Positions 48,644 through 58,747 are shown, counted from the first letter of the stretch. The stretch: DNA of 64,000 bases from Spirosoma sp. (GCF_026391055.1 NZ_JAPLET010000026.1:310001-374000); one strand, 5' to 3'. Notes: generated from the letters alone by a model not told the origin. Made by a program: numbers and translations.

Positions 48644-49882
48644 CTACTCGTATCGTAATGCTTCGATGGGATCAAGTTTAGACGCCCGCACGGCTGGATA
48701 AATACCAGCGAAAAGACCAACGGTAACGCAAACAACGATCCCTAGCCCCATCCATAGCCAGGGCACGACAAAACCACCTTTGCCCTGGCTGACAAGCGTG
48801 GCAATCAGGTTGCCAATACCCAGGCCAAGAATAATTCCTCCCAGACCGCCCAGAATACAGATAACGATAGCTTCGATCAGAAACTGCTCCCGAATACGTT
48901 TGGGCGTAGCACCGAGCGATTTTCTGATGCCGATTTCGCGGGTTCGTTCGGTAACCGACACCAGCATGATGTTAAGTAAGGCAATGGCGGCTCCCAGAAG
49001 GGTAATAAACCCAATGCCAAAGCCACCGATGCGCAGGTAACCAGTAATGTTTTCTGTTTCCTTGGCCAATTCGTCGGCCCGCTCAATATCGAACGAATCG
49101 GGCTGCCCCAGCGGGTCCTGCCGCACCAACCGCATTGTGCCGCGGGCTTCGCCAACGGCTTCGTCCTGGTCTGTAACGGTGGGTACCGAAGCCGTAATAT
49201 CAAACGACAGTTTACGGGTTCCTGCCAAAGCACGGGCGTTATCGAGTGGTATGAGAATCAGCCGGTCGTCGCCCCCTCCCGAAAACCCGCCTTTCTTTTC
49301 CAGTACACCTACAATTTTATATTGAGCACCCGATACCCGGATCAGCTGATTGAGTGGGTTGACCTTTTTTTCAAATAACGTACCGGCCAATTCGCTGCCG
49401 ATTATAGCTACGTTGCGCGCGAACTGTAGCTCATTTTGCGTCATGTTACGTCCACTCTGTAGCGTATAACCTTTTACCGACAGAAAAACATCATCGACAC
49501 CGATTAACTGCACATTCGGGTTTGTCTTCTTCGAACCGAATTTGGCTTGTGCAGCCCCCGTTACTACGCTCGAAACAGCAATCGTTGCTCCGTAGGGAAA
49601 CCGCCGTTTAAAGTTAATAGCGTCGAAATAGTCAATAGGAGCATCCTGCCGTTGTATACGCCCACCCCGTCGAAAGGCATCCTGCCGGGCCACAATACTG
49701 AATGTGTTGGCCCCCAGCCCGGCAAAACTACTGTTCACCGAGCTTTGAATACCATCAATAGCCGTCAGAATGCCAACCAGCGACGTGATACCAATGGCGA
49801 TGATAAGGGAGGTCAGGATAGTCCGCAAGCGATTACCCGCAATGGAGCGTAAACCTTCCCGTATGTTTTCAAGTAAATTCAT
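48644..49882 (-). CDS. MacB/FtsX-type ABC permease
   Basis: A 412-residue protein: N-terminal transmembrane helix after a basic stretch (MNLLENIREGLRSIAGNRLRTILTSLIIAIGI), a large periplasmic MacB-PCD domain, then three C-terminal helices with TERTREIGIRKSLGATPKRI, the coupling loop of the family. It works with an ATPase encoded elsewhere in exporting or signalling across the envelope. Confidence 0.92.
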   Translation of the reverse strand: MNLLENIREGLRSIAGNRLRTILTSLIIAIGITSLVGILTAIDGIQSSVNSSFAGLGANTFSIVARQDAFRRGGRIQRQDAPIDYFDAINFKRRFPYGATIAVSSVVTGAAQAKFGSKKTNPNVQLIGVDDVFLSVKGYTLQSGRNMTQNELQFARNVAIIGSELAGTLFEKKVNPLNQLIRVSGAQYKIVGVLEKKGGFSGGGDDRLILIPLDNARALAGTRKLSFDITASVPTVTDQDEAVGEARGTMRLVRQDPLGQPDSFDIERADELAKETENITGYLRIGGFGIGFITLLGAAIALLNIMLVSVTERTREIGIRKSLGATPKRIREQFLIEAIVICILGGLGGIILGLGIGNLIATLVSQGKGGFVVPWLWMGLGIVVCVTVGLFAGIYPAVRASKLDPIEALRYE

Positions 49883-49889
49883 TTAGTAA

Positions 49890-49986
49890 AGGTGAAAGAG
49901 CAAAAGAGCGAATGAGTGAATGAGCGCAATGCGTAAACGTAGGTACGTAGTTTTTACCGCTCTTTCACTCATTCGCTCTTTCACCT
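49890..49986. repeat. inverted repeat in divergent intergenic region
   Basis: Left arm AGGTGAAAGAGC...GAATGAGTGAATGAGCG and right arm CGCTCTTTCACTCATTCGC...TCACCT are near-complements around 30 nt. The left side has an extra 8-nt AAAAGAGC. It lies between the divergent permease and periplasmic-protein genes. Confidence 0.65.
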
Positions 49987-50060
49987 CTATTTTCTCGCAC
50001 AATATTTGTGTATCTTTCGTTATAACAAAACTACCATAAGCATTTTTATCCGGGAAGCCA

Positions 50061-51323
50061 ATGAAACGTCTGCTGTTACCGCTCATCCTTTTTCTCACGC
50101 TGACGGGGCATGTGTGGGCCTCTAAAATTCTGATTCCCATGGATGATGCCCAGAAGAATCATTTGAAAGCCTATGGTATTGCTTACTGGGTACTCAAAAC
50201 CCACGATACAGAAATAGACTGGCTGCTCAATTACCGGGGCGGTTCCTTCATGTTGCCGCAAAGCCAGTCATTCATCAATGAGATGGTTATCCGGGGGGTG
50301 AGTTACGAAGTTATTTCCGACGCTCAATCCGCTCAGATCTTATCGGAGGTTACGGCGGCCGATGCCAATATGGATGCGGTGAAACTCCAAAAACCTCCCA
50401 AAGTGGCGGTTTACTCCCCGAAAACAAAACAGCCCTGGGATGATGCGGTAACCATGGTCATGACCTATGCTGAAATTCCGTACGATGTCGTTTTTGACGA
50501 GGAGGTCATGAATGGGAAACTACCCGAATACGACTGGCTTCACTTGCACCACGAAGACTTTACTGGCCAGTATGGTAAGTTTTTTCATTTCAAAGACCAG
50601 CCCTGGTACATTGCCCAAAAGCAGGAAGCTGAAAACATTACCCGCAAATTTGGCTTAACCAAAGTGCCGCAGTTAAAACTGGCCGTCAGCCAGAAAATCC
50701 GTGATTTCGTGCTGGGTGGTGGTTATCTATTTGCGATGTGCAACGCGACTGATACCTACGACATTGCCCTCTCGGCTCATAACACCGACATTGTCGATTC
50801 GTTCTACGACGGGGACGGCGCAGACCCGAACGCGAACAATAAGCTGGATTATAGCCAGACTATGGCGTTCCGCAACTTTCAGGTCTATACAAACCCGTTC
50901 CTGATCGAGTTCTCCAACATCGACAATCAGCCCGATGAGCGGGGCCTGAGTGAGCATAACGATTATTTCACCTTGTTCCAGTTTTCGGCCAAGTACGACC
51001 CTATTCCAACAATGCTGACGCAGAACCATGCCAACGTAATCAAAGGATTTATGGGGCAGACTACGGCATTCAAGAAAAATTATATCAAACCAGAGGTAGT
51101 CATCCTGGCCGAAAATCGGGCGGCTGGTGAAGCCCGCTACATACATTCACCCTATGGCCGGGGCTTCTTTACGTTTTACGGTGGACACGATCCAGAAGAC
51201 TATCGACACGAAATTGGTGAAGAACCCACAGACCTCAACCTTCACCCCAACTCCGCCGGTTACCGACTGATTCTCAACAATATACTTTTCCCCGCAGCTA
51301 AGAAGAAGAAGCAGAAGACCTAG
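50061..51323 (+). CDS. conserved exported protein (often labelled AsnB)
   Basis: A 420-residue protein: signal peptide about 1-20 (MKRLLLPLILFLTLTGHVWA), then SKILIPMDDAQKNHLKAYGIAYWVL, LLNYRGGSFMLPQSQSF and HHEDFTGQYGKFFHF. This Bacteroidota family is frequently labelled asparagine synthetase B, yet no glutaminase or synthetase motifs of AsnB are visible and the protein is exported. A role in envelope or metabolism is unknown; the chain ends in a Lys tail. Confidence 0.8.
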   Translation: MKRLLLPLILFLTLTGHVWASKILIPMDDAQKNHLKAYGIAYWVLKTHDTEIDWLLNYRGGSFMLPQSQSFINEMVIRGVSYEVISDAQSAQILSEVTAADANMDAVKLQKPPKVAVYSPKTKQPWDDAVTMVMTYAEIPYDVVFDEEVMNGKLPEYDWLHLHHEDFTGQYGKFFHFKDQPWYIAQKQEAENITRKFGLTKVPQLKLAVSQKIRDFVLGGGYLFAMCNATDTYDIALSAHNTDIVDSFYDGDGADPNANNKLDYSQTMAFRNFQVYTNPFLIEFSNIDNQPDERGLSEHNDYFTLFQFSAKYDPIPTMLTQNHANVIKGFMGQTTAFKKNYIKPEVVILAENRAAGEARYIHSPYGRGFFTFYGGHDPEDYRHEIGEEPTDLNLHPNSAGYRLILNNILFPAAKKKKQKT

Positions 51324-51341
51324 ACAGTGCCTTTACTAACG

Positions 51342-52412
51342 CTAATAGGTAAACCAGTCCGCTACCATTTCATCCCGGCCTTTGCTTTCCAGCTTACGTT
51401 CAAGGTCGTCAGGAATCTTTGGAAAGAAGTCAATTCCGGTTAGCTGTTCGATCCGGTCTACTGGTACGACGAACTGTTTCAGTGACTGATTCGATGGCTC
51501 ATTATCGAGTAGAAAGCCAATCATCCGAATCTCTGGCTTGTTGCAATACAAAATCACTTTATAGAATTTATCGGGCACACTGACTTCCGTTGTTTTTCCG
51601 ATTGTGGGCAGTCCGGGTTTGAGTACGGCCCCTGTTACTACGTAAATGCCTTTGTCGCGGATAGCCCAGGTTCGAATTAGCTCCTCCAGTTCTTTCCAGA
51701 TGCCCCGGTTAAAATCGGGCGCCTGGGGCGTGATGTTACTCATATAGAATGTTTCGCGCATCATCCGCTGAGAGAATTTAAAGTCGCCCGCCGGAGCCAG
51801 GTGCCCCCGGTCGTAACCCGAGCGCGTATAGTCGGATGGGAGAGCTGTTCCGTTGGCTACTCCTGGGTCTGGCTTAAACTGCTCATTTTTACGGTCAGCG
51901 TCGCCCGTTGTTTCATAGGCCAGCAGCGGATACGCCACCCAGTCGGCATCTTTATACTGGTCCCGGTATCGGAGTGTGTACCCTTCATGACGGACAATTT
52001 CATCTCCGGCCTTCACAAGCGGCAGAAGGAAATCGACTTCCTTTTCAAAATCAAACCGAGCATTTCCCGACGAGGCCGTTGACGGTTTACCGTTATAATC
52101 ACTGGCTTCACTCTCGTCTGCCCTGTCCGACTTCCGGGATTTACCACGCCGTTTATCAGTAGCTTCATCCGTCTGATCCGGTTCTGGTGCTTTGTACGGG
52201 TTATCTTCTTTCGTAGCGTCGGAGCGGGAACGACCAATCCCTATTAGCTGTCTGAAATCGTTCCAGAAAGCCACAACAGGTTTGGTTTGCCCACCATAAT
52301 GTAGAAACAGCCCGATCAGGAAGAAGATGAACAACAGCACAAGTGTATTTCCGCGCAGCCGAAAGCCCCGGCGGGCATACTTTTTTGTCGAAAAACGAGG
52401 GTTGAAAAACAT
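51342..52412 (-). CDS. membrane-anchored DNA/RNA non-specific endonuclease
   Basis: A 356-residue protein: basic start, one transmembrane helix (about residues 22-42), a Lys/Arg/Glu linker, then a NUC1-type nuclease with YDRGHLAPAGDF (catalytic His) and NITPQAPDFNRGIWKELE. It faces the periplasm and cuts DNA and RNA, probably for nutrient use or defence against foreign DNA. Confidence 0.9.
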   Translation of the reverse strand: MFFNPRFSTKKYARRGFRLRGNTLVLLFIFFLIGLFLHYGGQTKPVVAFWNDFRQLIGIGRSRSDATKEDNPYKAPEPDQTDEATDKRRGKSRKSDRADESEASDYNGKPSTASSGNARFDFEKEVDFLLPLVKAGDEIVRHEGYTLRYRDQYKDADWVAYPLLAYETTGDADRKNEQFKPDPGVANGTALPSDYTRSGYDRGHLAPAGDFKFSQRMMRETFYMSNITPQAPDFNRGIWKELEELIRTWAIRDKGIYVVTGAVLKPGLPTIGKTTEVSVPDKFYKVILYCNKPEIRMIGFLLDNEPSNQSLKQFVVPVDRIEQLTGIDFFPKIPDDLERKLESKGRDEMVADWFTY

Positions 52413-52487
52413 AAAAGTAAAGTTACAAGGTTTTTAGCATGCACATGAAGCCGTGAACCGTAAACCATAAACCGCTGTTAAAAATGT

Positions 52488-53714
52488 ATGTCCTCGTTGA
52501 ATATTGTCGTCATTGGCGGTGGTGCCGCCGGTTTCTTCAGTGCCATTACCGCTGCCGAAACCTTTCCGGATGCAACCGTTACCATTTTAGAAAAGAATCG
52601 TACTGTACTCAATAAAGTACGCATTTCGGGCGGAGGTCGCTGTAATGTTACCCACGCCTGCTTCGATAATCGCCAGTTGGTAAAGCACTACCCCAGGGGC
52701 GAAAAACCGCTACGGCCACTGCTAAATGTATTCGACGCCACCGCCACCGTTCAATGGTTCGAAAAGCGGGGAGTGCCTTTAAAGACAGAAGCCGATGGGC
52801 GTATGTTTCCCGGTACAAACACGTCCGATACCATTGTCGATTGCCTGTTGACCACAGCGCGCCGGTTAGGCATCAGCGTTCGTACCAGTTGTGGAGTCAG
52901 CACATTGACACGCGATGAGCAGAACCGCTGGCTTCTTCACTTATACACAGATGAAGTTCTTACTGCCGACCGTGTACTCATAGCCACCGGCGGTTACCCT
53001 AGAGCAGACGGCTATAGCTGGCTACCCGAGCCAAGTGATTCGCTGGTGTCGCCGGTACCTTCTTTATTTACCTTCAACGTACCGGATAACCCTTTTCTGC
53101 CGCTGGCTGGCGTATCGGTGCCAGATGCCAAAGTCTCTATTATTGGTACTAAACAGGAACAGCGCGGGCCTCTATTAATAACCCATTGGGGCTTTAGTGG
53201 ACCCGCCATTTTACGGCTGTCAGCCTGGGCCGCCCGCGACCTGGCCGAACTCGACTATCAGTTTACCTTGCGCATAAACTGGACACCTGATTTAAATGAG
53301 AATCAACTTAGAGCGGCTTTGCAGGATTTTCGCCAGCAGAACGGGCGAAAGCAGGTAATTTCTCAAAACCCCTTTGCATTGCCCTCCCGACTTTGGCAGA
53401 TGATGGTAACGGAAGCTGGTATTTCCGAAACACAGCGCTGGGCAGATCTGCCCGCCAAACCCTTGAATCGGCTTACGGAACGGCTTACAAACAACCAGTT
53501 TCAGGTGATGGGAAAAAGTACCTTTAAAGATGAATTTGTTACCTGCGGAGGCATATCCTTCGGTAGCCTGGATCCACAAACCCTGGAAAGCAAATCGCAG
53601 CCCGGCTTATTTTTCGCCGGTGAAGTGCTGGACGTCGATGGCATTACGGGTGGCTTCAACTTTCAAAGCGCCTGGACAACCGGCTACGTAGCCGGGCTAA
53701 ATATTGGAAAATAG
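52488..53714 (+). CDS. HI0933-family FAD-dependent oxidoreductase
   Basis: A 408-residue protein: FAD-binding GGGAAGFFSA, SGGGRCNVTHACF, the nucleotide segment GTNTSDTIVDCL, and the family ending FFAGEVLDVDGITGGFNFQSAWTTGY. Members are flavoproteins of uncertain substrate (NAD(P)/FAD-dependent). Complete in length. Confidence 0.92.
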   Translation: MSSLNIVVIGGGAAGFFSAITAAETFPDATVTILEKNRTVLNKVRISGGGRCNVTHACFDNRQLVKHYPRGEKPLRPLLNVFDATATVQWFEKRGVPLKTEADGRMFPGTNTSDTIVDCLLTTARRLGISVRTSCGVSTLTRDEQNRWLLHLYTDEVLTADRVLIATGGYPRADGYSWLPEPSDSLVSPVPSLFTFNVPDNPFLPLAGVSVPDAKVSIIGTKQEQRGPLLITHWGFSGPAILRLSAWAARDLAELDYQFTLRINWTPDLNENQLRAALQDFRQQNGRKQVISQNPFALPSRLWQMMVTEAGISETQRWADLPAKPLNRLTERLTNNQFQVMGKSTFKDEFVTCGGISFGSLDPQTLESKSQPGLFFAGEVLDVDGITGGFNFQSAWTTGYVAGLNIGK

Positions 53715-53735
53715 CGACCCAGCCGCTATAACCTC

Positions 53736-54665
53736 TTAATTTCCAAGCACTTTCCGTGCGGCTTCCTCATCACGTTTGAGCTGGGCAACCAGAGCAGGCA
53801 ACCCCTCAAACTTTTGTTCAGGCCGCAGAAATTCCCGGAACCGGAGCGTCATATGCTCTCCGTAAATATCTTTGTCGAAGTCAAAAATATAGGTTTCTAT
53901 AGTCTGATGCGTGCCCGATACGGTAGGCCGGAAGCCAATATTGAGCATCCCACCCAACGTTTGACCAGCGTATTCGACATCGACGGCGTAGACACCGTTG
54001 GCCGGAATAAGCTTCGATGCATCATCGACCTGCATGTTTGCGGTTGGGAAACCAATGGTGCGGCCAAGCTGTCGCCCTTTCACAATCGTGCCAGTCAGGT
54101 TGTAGGGTCGTCCCAGAAAGAGATTTGCCGTATGTACATTTCCTTCGTTCAGAGCAGCCCGGATTTTCGACGAGCTTACACCAACCGCTTCTACATCCTG
54201 CCGGGGAATTTCCTCTACTTCAAATCCATATTCACTCTGATGAGCCTGTATGTAATCGAACCCGCCTTCACGGTCGCGGCCAAACCGATGGTCGTAGCCA
54301 ATGACCAGTTTCTTCGTCCCTATTTTATCAAGCAGGATCTGCCGAATGTACTCTTCGGAGGTTAGTTCGGAGAAGGAGCGTGTAAAGGGAATAACAACGA
54401 GGTGTTCAACACCCGCCTGATCGAGGAGTTCGATCTTTTCCTCCAGTGTTGTCAGCAGCTTCAGATTCTGACTGTCGTTTGACACAACTGTACGCGGATG
54501 CGGCCAGTACGTAATTAAAACCGACTCGCCCCCACTCGCCTGCGCCACCTCCGTCAGCCGCGACAAAATAATCTGGTGACCTCGATGTACTCCATCAAAT
54601 GTACCACTTGTTACAACGGCATTCGGTAGAGGTTGAATGTCATCGAGGCCTTGGTAAATAATCAT
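53736..54665 (-). CDS. ribF: bifunctional riboflavin kinase/FAD synthetase
   Basis: A 309-residue protein. The adenylyltransferase domain has GTFDGVHRGHQIIL and GYDHRFGRDREGGF; the flavokinase domain has GTIVKGRQLGRTIGFPTANM. It makes FMN and FAD from riboflavin. It overlaps truB by 4 nt, a widespread pairing. Confidence 0.97.
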   Translation of the reverse strand: MIIYQGLDDIQPLPNAVVTSGTFDGVHRGHQIILSRLTEVAQASGGESVLITYWPHPRTVVSNDSQNLKLLTTLEEKIELLDQAGVEHLVVIPFTRSFSELTSEEYIRQILLDKIGTKKLVIGYDHRFGRDREGGFDYIQAHQSEYGFEVEEIPRQDVEAVGVSSSKIRAALNEGNVHTANLFLGRPYNLTGTIVKGRQLGRTIGFPTANMQVDDASKLIPANGVYAVDVEYAGQTLGGMLNIGFRPTVSGTHQTIETYIFDFDKDIYGEHMTLRFREFLRPEQKFEGLPALVAQLKRDEEAARKVLGN

Positions 54666-55387
54666 TCGTTTGTTGATAACGGTTCTGATGATACCGCCCG
54701 GTGCGCTGCAATAAAGGCGTCGAGGGTTGGGGCATCATCTACTCTAAACTCGCCAATTCGTGTTCTGCGGAGGCTGCTCATGTAAGCGCCGTTGTTGAGC
54801 AACAAGCCCAAATCGCGTACCAGACTACGAATATAAGTGCCTTTTGAACACACGATACGGAAATCGACTTCCGGAAAGCGTTCTGCATCGACATCGAAAG
54901 CCGATACCGTTACCTGACGCGCTTTAATACCTCCTTCAACGCGGTCGGCCGTTTCGCCCCGACGGGCTTTTTCGTAGAGTCGCTCGCCATTTACACGAAC
55001 GGCGGAGTAGATAGGCGGCACCTGCAGGATCTCGCCCGTTAGCTGTCTGGCTGCTTCCTGTATTTGCTCAGGAGTGATCCCCGTTGTATCGAATTCGGCG
55101 TCGAAAGCTGTTTCTAAATCAACAGAGGGGGTGGTTTTACCCAGAACTAGGGTTCCGGTATATTCCTTTTCCTGAGCCTGATATTGGTCTATCTGCTTGG
55201 TCATCTTGCCGGTACAAAGAATAAGCAGCCCGGTAGCAAGGGGGTCTAGCGTACCGGCATGACCAATCTTCTTGAACTTACAGGCGTATTTAAGCTTGTT
55301 AGCTACGTCGAATGACGTCCAGGTAAGTGGCTTGTCAATCAGGATCACCTGGCCGGGGTCGGGTGTTGGTTGATTTTGTTGTGACAC
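54662..55387 (-). CDS. truB: tRNA pseudouridine-55 synthase
   Basis: A 241-residue protein: IDKPLTWTSFDVANKLK, catalytic Asp in GHAGTLDPLATGLL, and YSAVRVNGERLYEKAR. It modifies U55 of tRNAs. Lacks the C-terminal PUA part seen in some TruB, as usual for the phylum. Confidence 0.97.
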   Translation of the reverse strand: MSQQNQPTPDPGQVILIDKPLTWTSFDVANKLKYACKFKKIGHAGTLDPLATGLLILCTGKMTKQIDQYQAQEKEYTGTLVLGKTTPSVDLETAFDAEFDTTGITPEQIQEAARQLTGEILQVPPIYSAVRVNGERLYEKARRGETADRVEGGIKARQVTVSAFDVDAERFPEVDFRIVCSKGTYIRSLVRDLGLLLNNGAYMSSLRRTRIGEFRVDDAPTLDAFIAAHRAVSSEPLSTNE

Positions 55388-55485
55388 AACTATGTACGGA
55401 GAAGCACAGAAATACGTAGAACAAAAGACGAGAAATACCTCTGTATATCTTTATGTTTCTCCCCGTATCTCTGTGGCAAAATAAA

Positions 55486-56331
55486 TTACAAAACGTCCAA
55501 CTTAACGCCAACTGCCATTAAGCCAAGGAGCAGTAGGCCAAGCGCAATCCGGTAATAGCCAAACACTTTGAAGCCATACTTGTTAAGAAAACCAACAAAT
55601 CCGCGAATGGCCAGCAAGCCAACCACAAATGCAATGGCATTACCGATCAGCAGCGTCTGGTAATCTGCCGGTTGTATCAGCTTATAGGTTTTCAGCAGTT
55701 TGTAGCCCGAAGCGGCTGCCATAGTTGGCACGGCCAGAAAAAACGAAAACTCAGCCGCTTGAGTCCGGCTCAACCCCTGATACATACCTCCGATAATGGT
55801 TGCCGCCGACCGGGATACCCCGGGAATCATGGCAATACACTGAAAGAAGCCAATGCGAATGGCGTCAGGTACGGTTACTTCCCCATCTTTAGGCTGGCGA
55901 TTGATAATCCGGTCGATAAAGACCAGTACAATACCACCAACCAGGAGCGAGATCGCAACGGTGGTAATGCTTTCGAGAAGTGAGTCAATAAAATCATTCA
56001 GCAGAAAACCAATGATGGCGGCTGGCAGAAAAGCGATCAGGATTTTGCTGTAGAAATCTGCCATGGGCTGAAGCCGGACGGGCAGTGATTTCAGGTAACC
56101 GGGAACAACGAACGTACCCGTACGGGTATCGGTCATAAATCGTCGGTGGTACATAACCAGTACCGACAGTATACACCCAAACTGAACGTCGACCGTGTAT
56201 AACTTAGTGAACTCATTCCCGGCAATACCTGCCAATGACGAATAAATAATCATGTGGCCCGTAGAGGAAACCGGCAAAAACTCGGTTAATCCTTCAATTA
56301 TGGCCAGCGCAATAGCGTGAATCAGTTCCAT
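55486..56331 (-). CDS. uppP: undecaprenyl-diphosphatase
   Basis: A 281-residue polytopic protein with the BacA/UppP motifs EGLTEFLPVSSTGHM near the N-terminus and PGVSRSAATIIGGM in the middle. It recycles the lipid carrier of cell-wall synthesis and its loss or gain affects bacitracin sensitivity. Confidence 0.97.
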   Translation of the reverse strand: MELIHAIALAIIEGLTEFLPVSSTGHMIIYSSLAGIAGNEFTKLYTVDVQFGCILSVLVMYHRRFMTDTRTGTFVVPGYLKSLPVRLQPMADFYSKILIAFLPAAIIGFLLNDFIDSLLESITTVAISLLVGGIVLVFIDRIINRQPKDGEVTVPDAIRIGFFQCIAMIPGVSRSAATIIGGMYQGLSRTQAAEFSFFLAVPTMAAASGYKLLKTYKLIQPADYQTLLIGNAIAFVVGLLAIRGFVGFLNKYGFKVFGYYRIALGLLLLGLMAVGVKLDVL

Positions 56332-56339
56332 TAAAAACA

Positions 56340-56430
56340 GTTAATCGTTTGTCGTTTGCAGTTAATTGGTTGCCAAGAGCAGACAAACTTATGGCAAGCA
56401 GAATCAAACGGCAAATAACAAACGATTAAC
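56340..56430. repeat. imperfect inverted repeat upstream of uppP
   Basis: Arms GTTAATCGTTTGTCGTTTG (56340-56358) and its near-complement CAAATAACAAACGATTAAC (56412-56430), two mismatches in 19. Between the uppP start and the DUF3098 end; likely a transcript hairpin. Confidence 0.6.
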
Positions 56431-56441
56431 AATTAAACTTT

Positions 56442-56780
56442 TTACGCTTTGGGCCGGGCCAGAATCGCGAAAAACTCAAGAACAAAGCCCCCCATAACCA
56501 CCAGCGGACCGAGTGTCAGGCCTAGGAAGCCAAACCCGAACTCCTCTTTGTCGAGACTCATAATAAAGAACCCGGCCAGAATAACGCCGATACCCGCCAG
56601 CATAAGCGTGTAGTTCTGCCGCCCGAAGGGAAGCGCTGCCGCCGAGTCGCGCCGTACTGGCTCTGCAGCAAACGCCCGCGTTGGTGCCGTTTTAGGCGCT
56701 ACCTGTGTTGTGTCGGCTATTTTTTTAACTGGTTCATCACGCATCAGCGTAGGCGTGCCAGCTTGTTTATCCTTTGCCAT
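56442..56780 (-). CDS. DUF3098 membrane protein
   Basis: A 112-residue protein: disordered, charged first 50 residues, then FGRQNYTLMLAGIGVILAGFFIMS and a second helix ending FFAILARPKA. DUF3098 lies between ftsX and uppP in many Bacteroidota, as here; it may assist division or envelope work. Confidence 0.88.
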   Translation of the reverse strand: MAKDKQAGTPTLMRDEPVKKIADTTQVAPKTAPTRAFAAEPVRRDSAAALPFGRQNYTLMLAGIGVILAGFFIMSLDKEEFGFGFLGLTLGPLVVMGGFVLEFFAILARPKA

Positions 56781-56865
56781 ATTCGTTCGTCAGTTATGCT
56801 TTTTGTGTAACTGTAAAAATCAAGCTCTAGTTTACGCTCCTTTTATAGGTAGCGCTTCATCTTAA

Positions 56866-57747
56866 CTAATATAACTCATCCAATGTCAGGCCCAAATACC
56901 GATTTACAGCCTGAAATGTGCTTAAGAAGCCAATCAATACGCCCAGGCCCACAATACCAGCCATTAGGAAAATCATTTTTTCGGTGTCCTGAAAAGCGCC
57001 CAGTTCAGGGAGGTTATGAATAGCGACCTGCAAGCCGGCAATGAGTAGAATAACGGCAATGACACCCGCCAGAAAACCCTGCCACATGCCCCGTCCTAAA
57101 AACGGTCGGGTAATAAACCCGTTTGTAGCCCCTACCAACTGCATACTTCGAATAAGCAAGCGCTGCGAATGAAGTGCCAGCCGGATCGTGTTATTCATTA
57201 GCACCACAATAATCAGCAACAGAATGAGGGCGAATGCCGACATGATGGCATAAATTTTTGTAATGTTTCGATTGATGTTGTCAACAAGATTCTCCTGATA
57301 AACAACCTCAAATACACCGTCAATTTCTTCCAGGTCCTTTTTTACTTCCTGCAATTTGGCTTCCTCGAAGTAGCCCTCGTCCAGTTTGATGCGGTAGCTG
57401 TCATGAAGTGGATTTTCACCCAAAAACTTCGAAAAGTCTTCTTTCGTTTCAGCAATAAACTCTTTAGCAGCATCTTCTTTTGTAACCAGATTAACCTGGG
57501 GCACCCCGTTGGTCTTCAGGATGTAAGGCCGTTCGGAAATCGTCCGAAAGAGTGCGCTGCTCTTCTTTACATCGAGGTCTTTATCCAGAAATGCCCGCAC
57601 TTCGTAGTTTTCGCGGATATAGGTCACCAGTTTTTTCGACTGTATAGCCAGCAATCCGCAAAAACCGATCAAAAACAAGGCCAGTGTCAGACTAAATAAG
57701 ATCATGCCACTGGGATACGCACCTACTTTCTTCTTGTTACGAGCCAT
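56866..57747 (-). CDS. ftsX: cell-division permease FtsX
   Basis: A 293-residue protein with one N-terminal and three C-terminal transmembrane helices and an extracytoplasmic domain (LDKDLDVKKSSALFRTI..., VFEVVYQENLVDNINRN). The cytoplasmic loop HSQRLLIRSMQLVGATNGFI marks the FtsX family. With FtsE it controls septal amidases. Confidence 0.95.
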   Translation of the reverse strand: MARNKKKVGAYPSGMILFSLTLALFLIGFCGLLAIQSKKLVTYIRENYEVRAFLDKDLDVKKSSALFRTISERPYILKTNGVPQVNLVTKEDAAKEFIAETKEDFSKFLGENPLHDSYRIKLDEGYFEEAKLQEVKKDLEEIDGVFEVVYQENLVDNINRNITKIYAIMSAFALILLLIIVVLMNNTIRLALHSQRLLIRSMQLVGATNGFITRPFLGRGMWQGFLAGVIAVILLIAGLQVAIHNLPELGAFQDTEKMIFLMAGIVGLGVLIGFLSTFQAVNRYLGLTLDELY

Positions 57748-57862
57748 TTATGGGGTTCGTGTTATGAGACAAAAATAATGGATTCCACGGGGGAACGGTC
57801 CAAATTAACAAAATTTAAGGGGAAATGCAGTCAAGTACAGAGGGATATGGGCAGCGAGCAAA

Positions 57863-58630
57863 CTACGTCCGCTTCAGAAACACCTCAGCCGGATAGCCGA
57901 CTTCCACCAGATACAAGCCGTTTGCCGGTGCAGCCCGGCCCGCTATTTTACGGTCCCGGGCCAGAATAATTTTCTCAAACTGGTCAAGGCTCATACGGGC
58001 CTGCCCTATCTCGAGCATAGTCCCCACAATGGTCCGCACCATGCCCCATAAAAATCGATTCGCTTTAATGTGAAACGTCAGACAATCGGTATTTGTATAA
58101 CTCCAATAAGCAAACTCAAGTTGACAGTGAAAGTGAGTAACATTAGCCCTCGCTTTGCTGAAACTCTGAAAGTTAGTGTGCTGGAGCAGCAATGTACAAG
58201 CCTCATTCATCAGATCGACGTTCAGCTGCGGCCGAAAATGATAGGTTAGAGTACCCTCAAAGGCATTTTTCTGACGAGTAATATGGTATTGGTAATACCG
58301 GGAGACTGCCGAAAAACGAGCATGTGCTTTATCCGAAACCGGAAATATGGCGTGAATGGCGATATCTTCCGGCAGCATACAATTGAGCGAATAGATAAGG
58401 TTTTCGGTTAGATCCAGTGGCTCCTCACTATCAAAATGAGCAAACTGCTGTTTGGCATGCACACCGGCGTCTGTTCGACCACTGCCCATAATGTACACGG
58501 GTTTACCCAATCGTTGACTCAAGGCAGCTTCCAGCGTAATTTGAACACTTATGCCATTGGCCTGTGTCTGCCAGCCATGATAAGCCGTTCCCCGATACGA
58601 TAACTCAATAAAATAACGCATAATGGGCAA
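57863..58630 (-). CDS. truA: tRNA pseudouridine(38-40) synthase
   Basis: A 255-residue protein with YRGTAYHGWQTQ, catalytic Asp in GSGRTDAGVHAKQQ, and NRFLWGMVRTIVGTMLEIG. Full-length; ends about 110 nt before the divergent ftsX start. Confidence 0.97.
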   Translation of the reverse strand: MPIMRYFIELSYRGTAYHGWQTQANGISVQITLEAALSQRLGKPVYIMGSGRTDAGVHAKQQFAHFDSEEPLDLTENLIYSLNCMLPEDIAIHAIFPVSDKAHARFSAVSRYYQYHITRQKNAFEGTLTYHFRPQLNVDLMNEACTLLLQHTNFQSFSKARANVTHFHCQLEFAYWSYTNTDCLTFHIKANRFLWGMVRTIVGTMLEIGQARMSLDQFEKIILARDRKIAGRAAPANGLYLVEVGYPAEVFLKRT

Positions 58631-58747
58631 AAGTACCGCTTAATCAGCACTTAGCGACTGACTAAGCCGAGCCAATCGACAAAACGGCCACCAAAATGAA
58701 ACATTGTTCACTTGGTGGCCGCTCCAGGTCTTTCTGCCGATTCTGCT

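Noticed and set aside
49883-50140. An 85-residue protein upstream of the MacB-type permease
   Set aside because: It overlaps the inverted repeat and the opposite-strand signal peptide of the 50,061 gene; no protein-like features.
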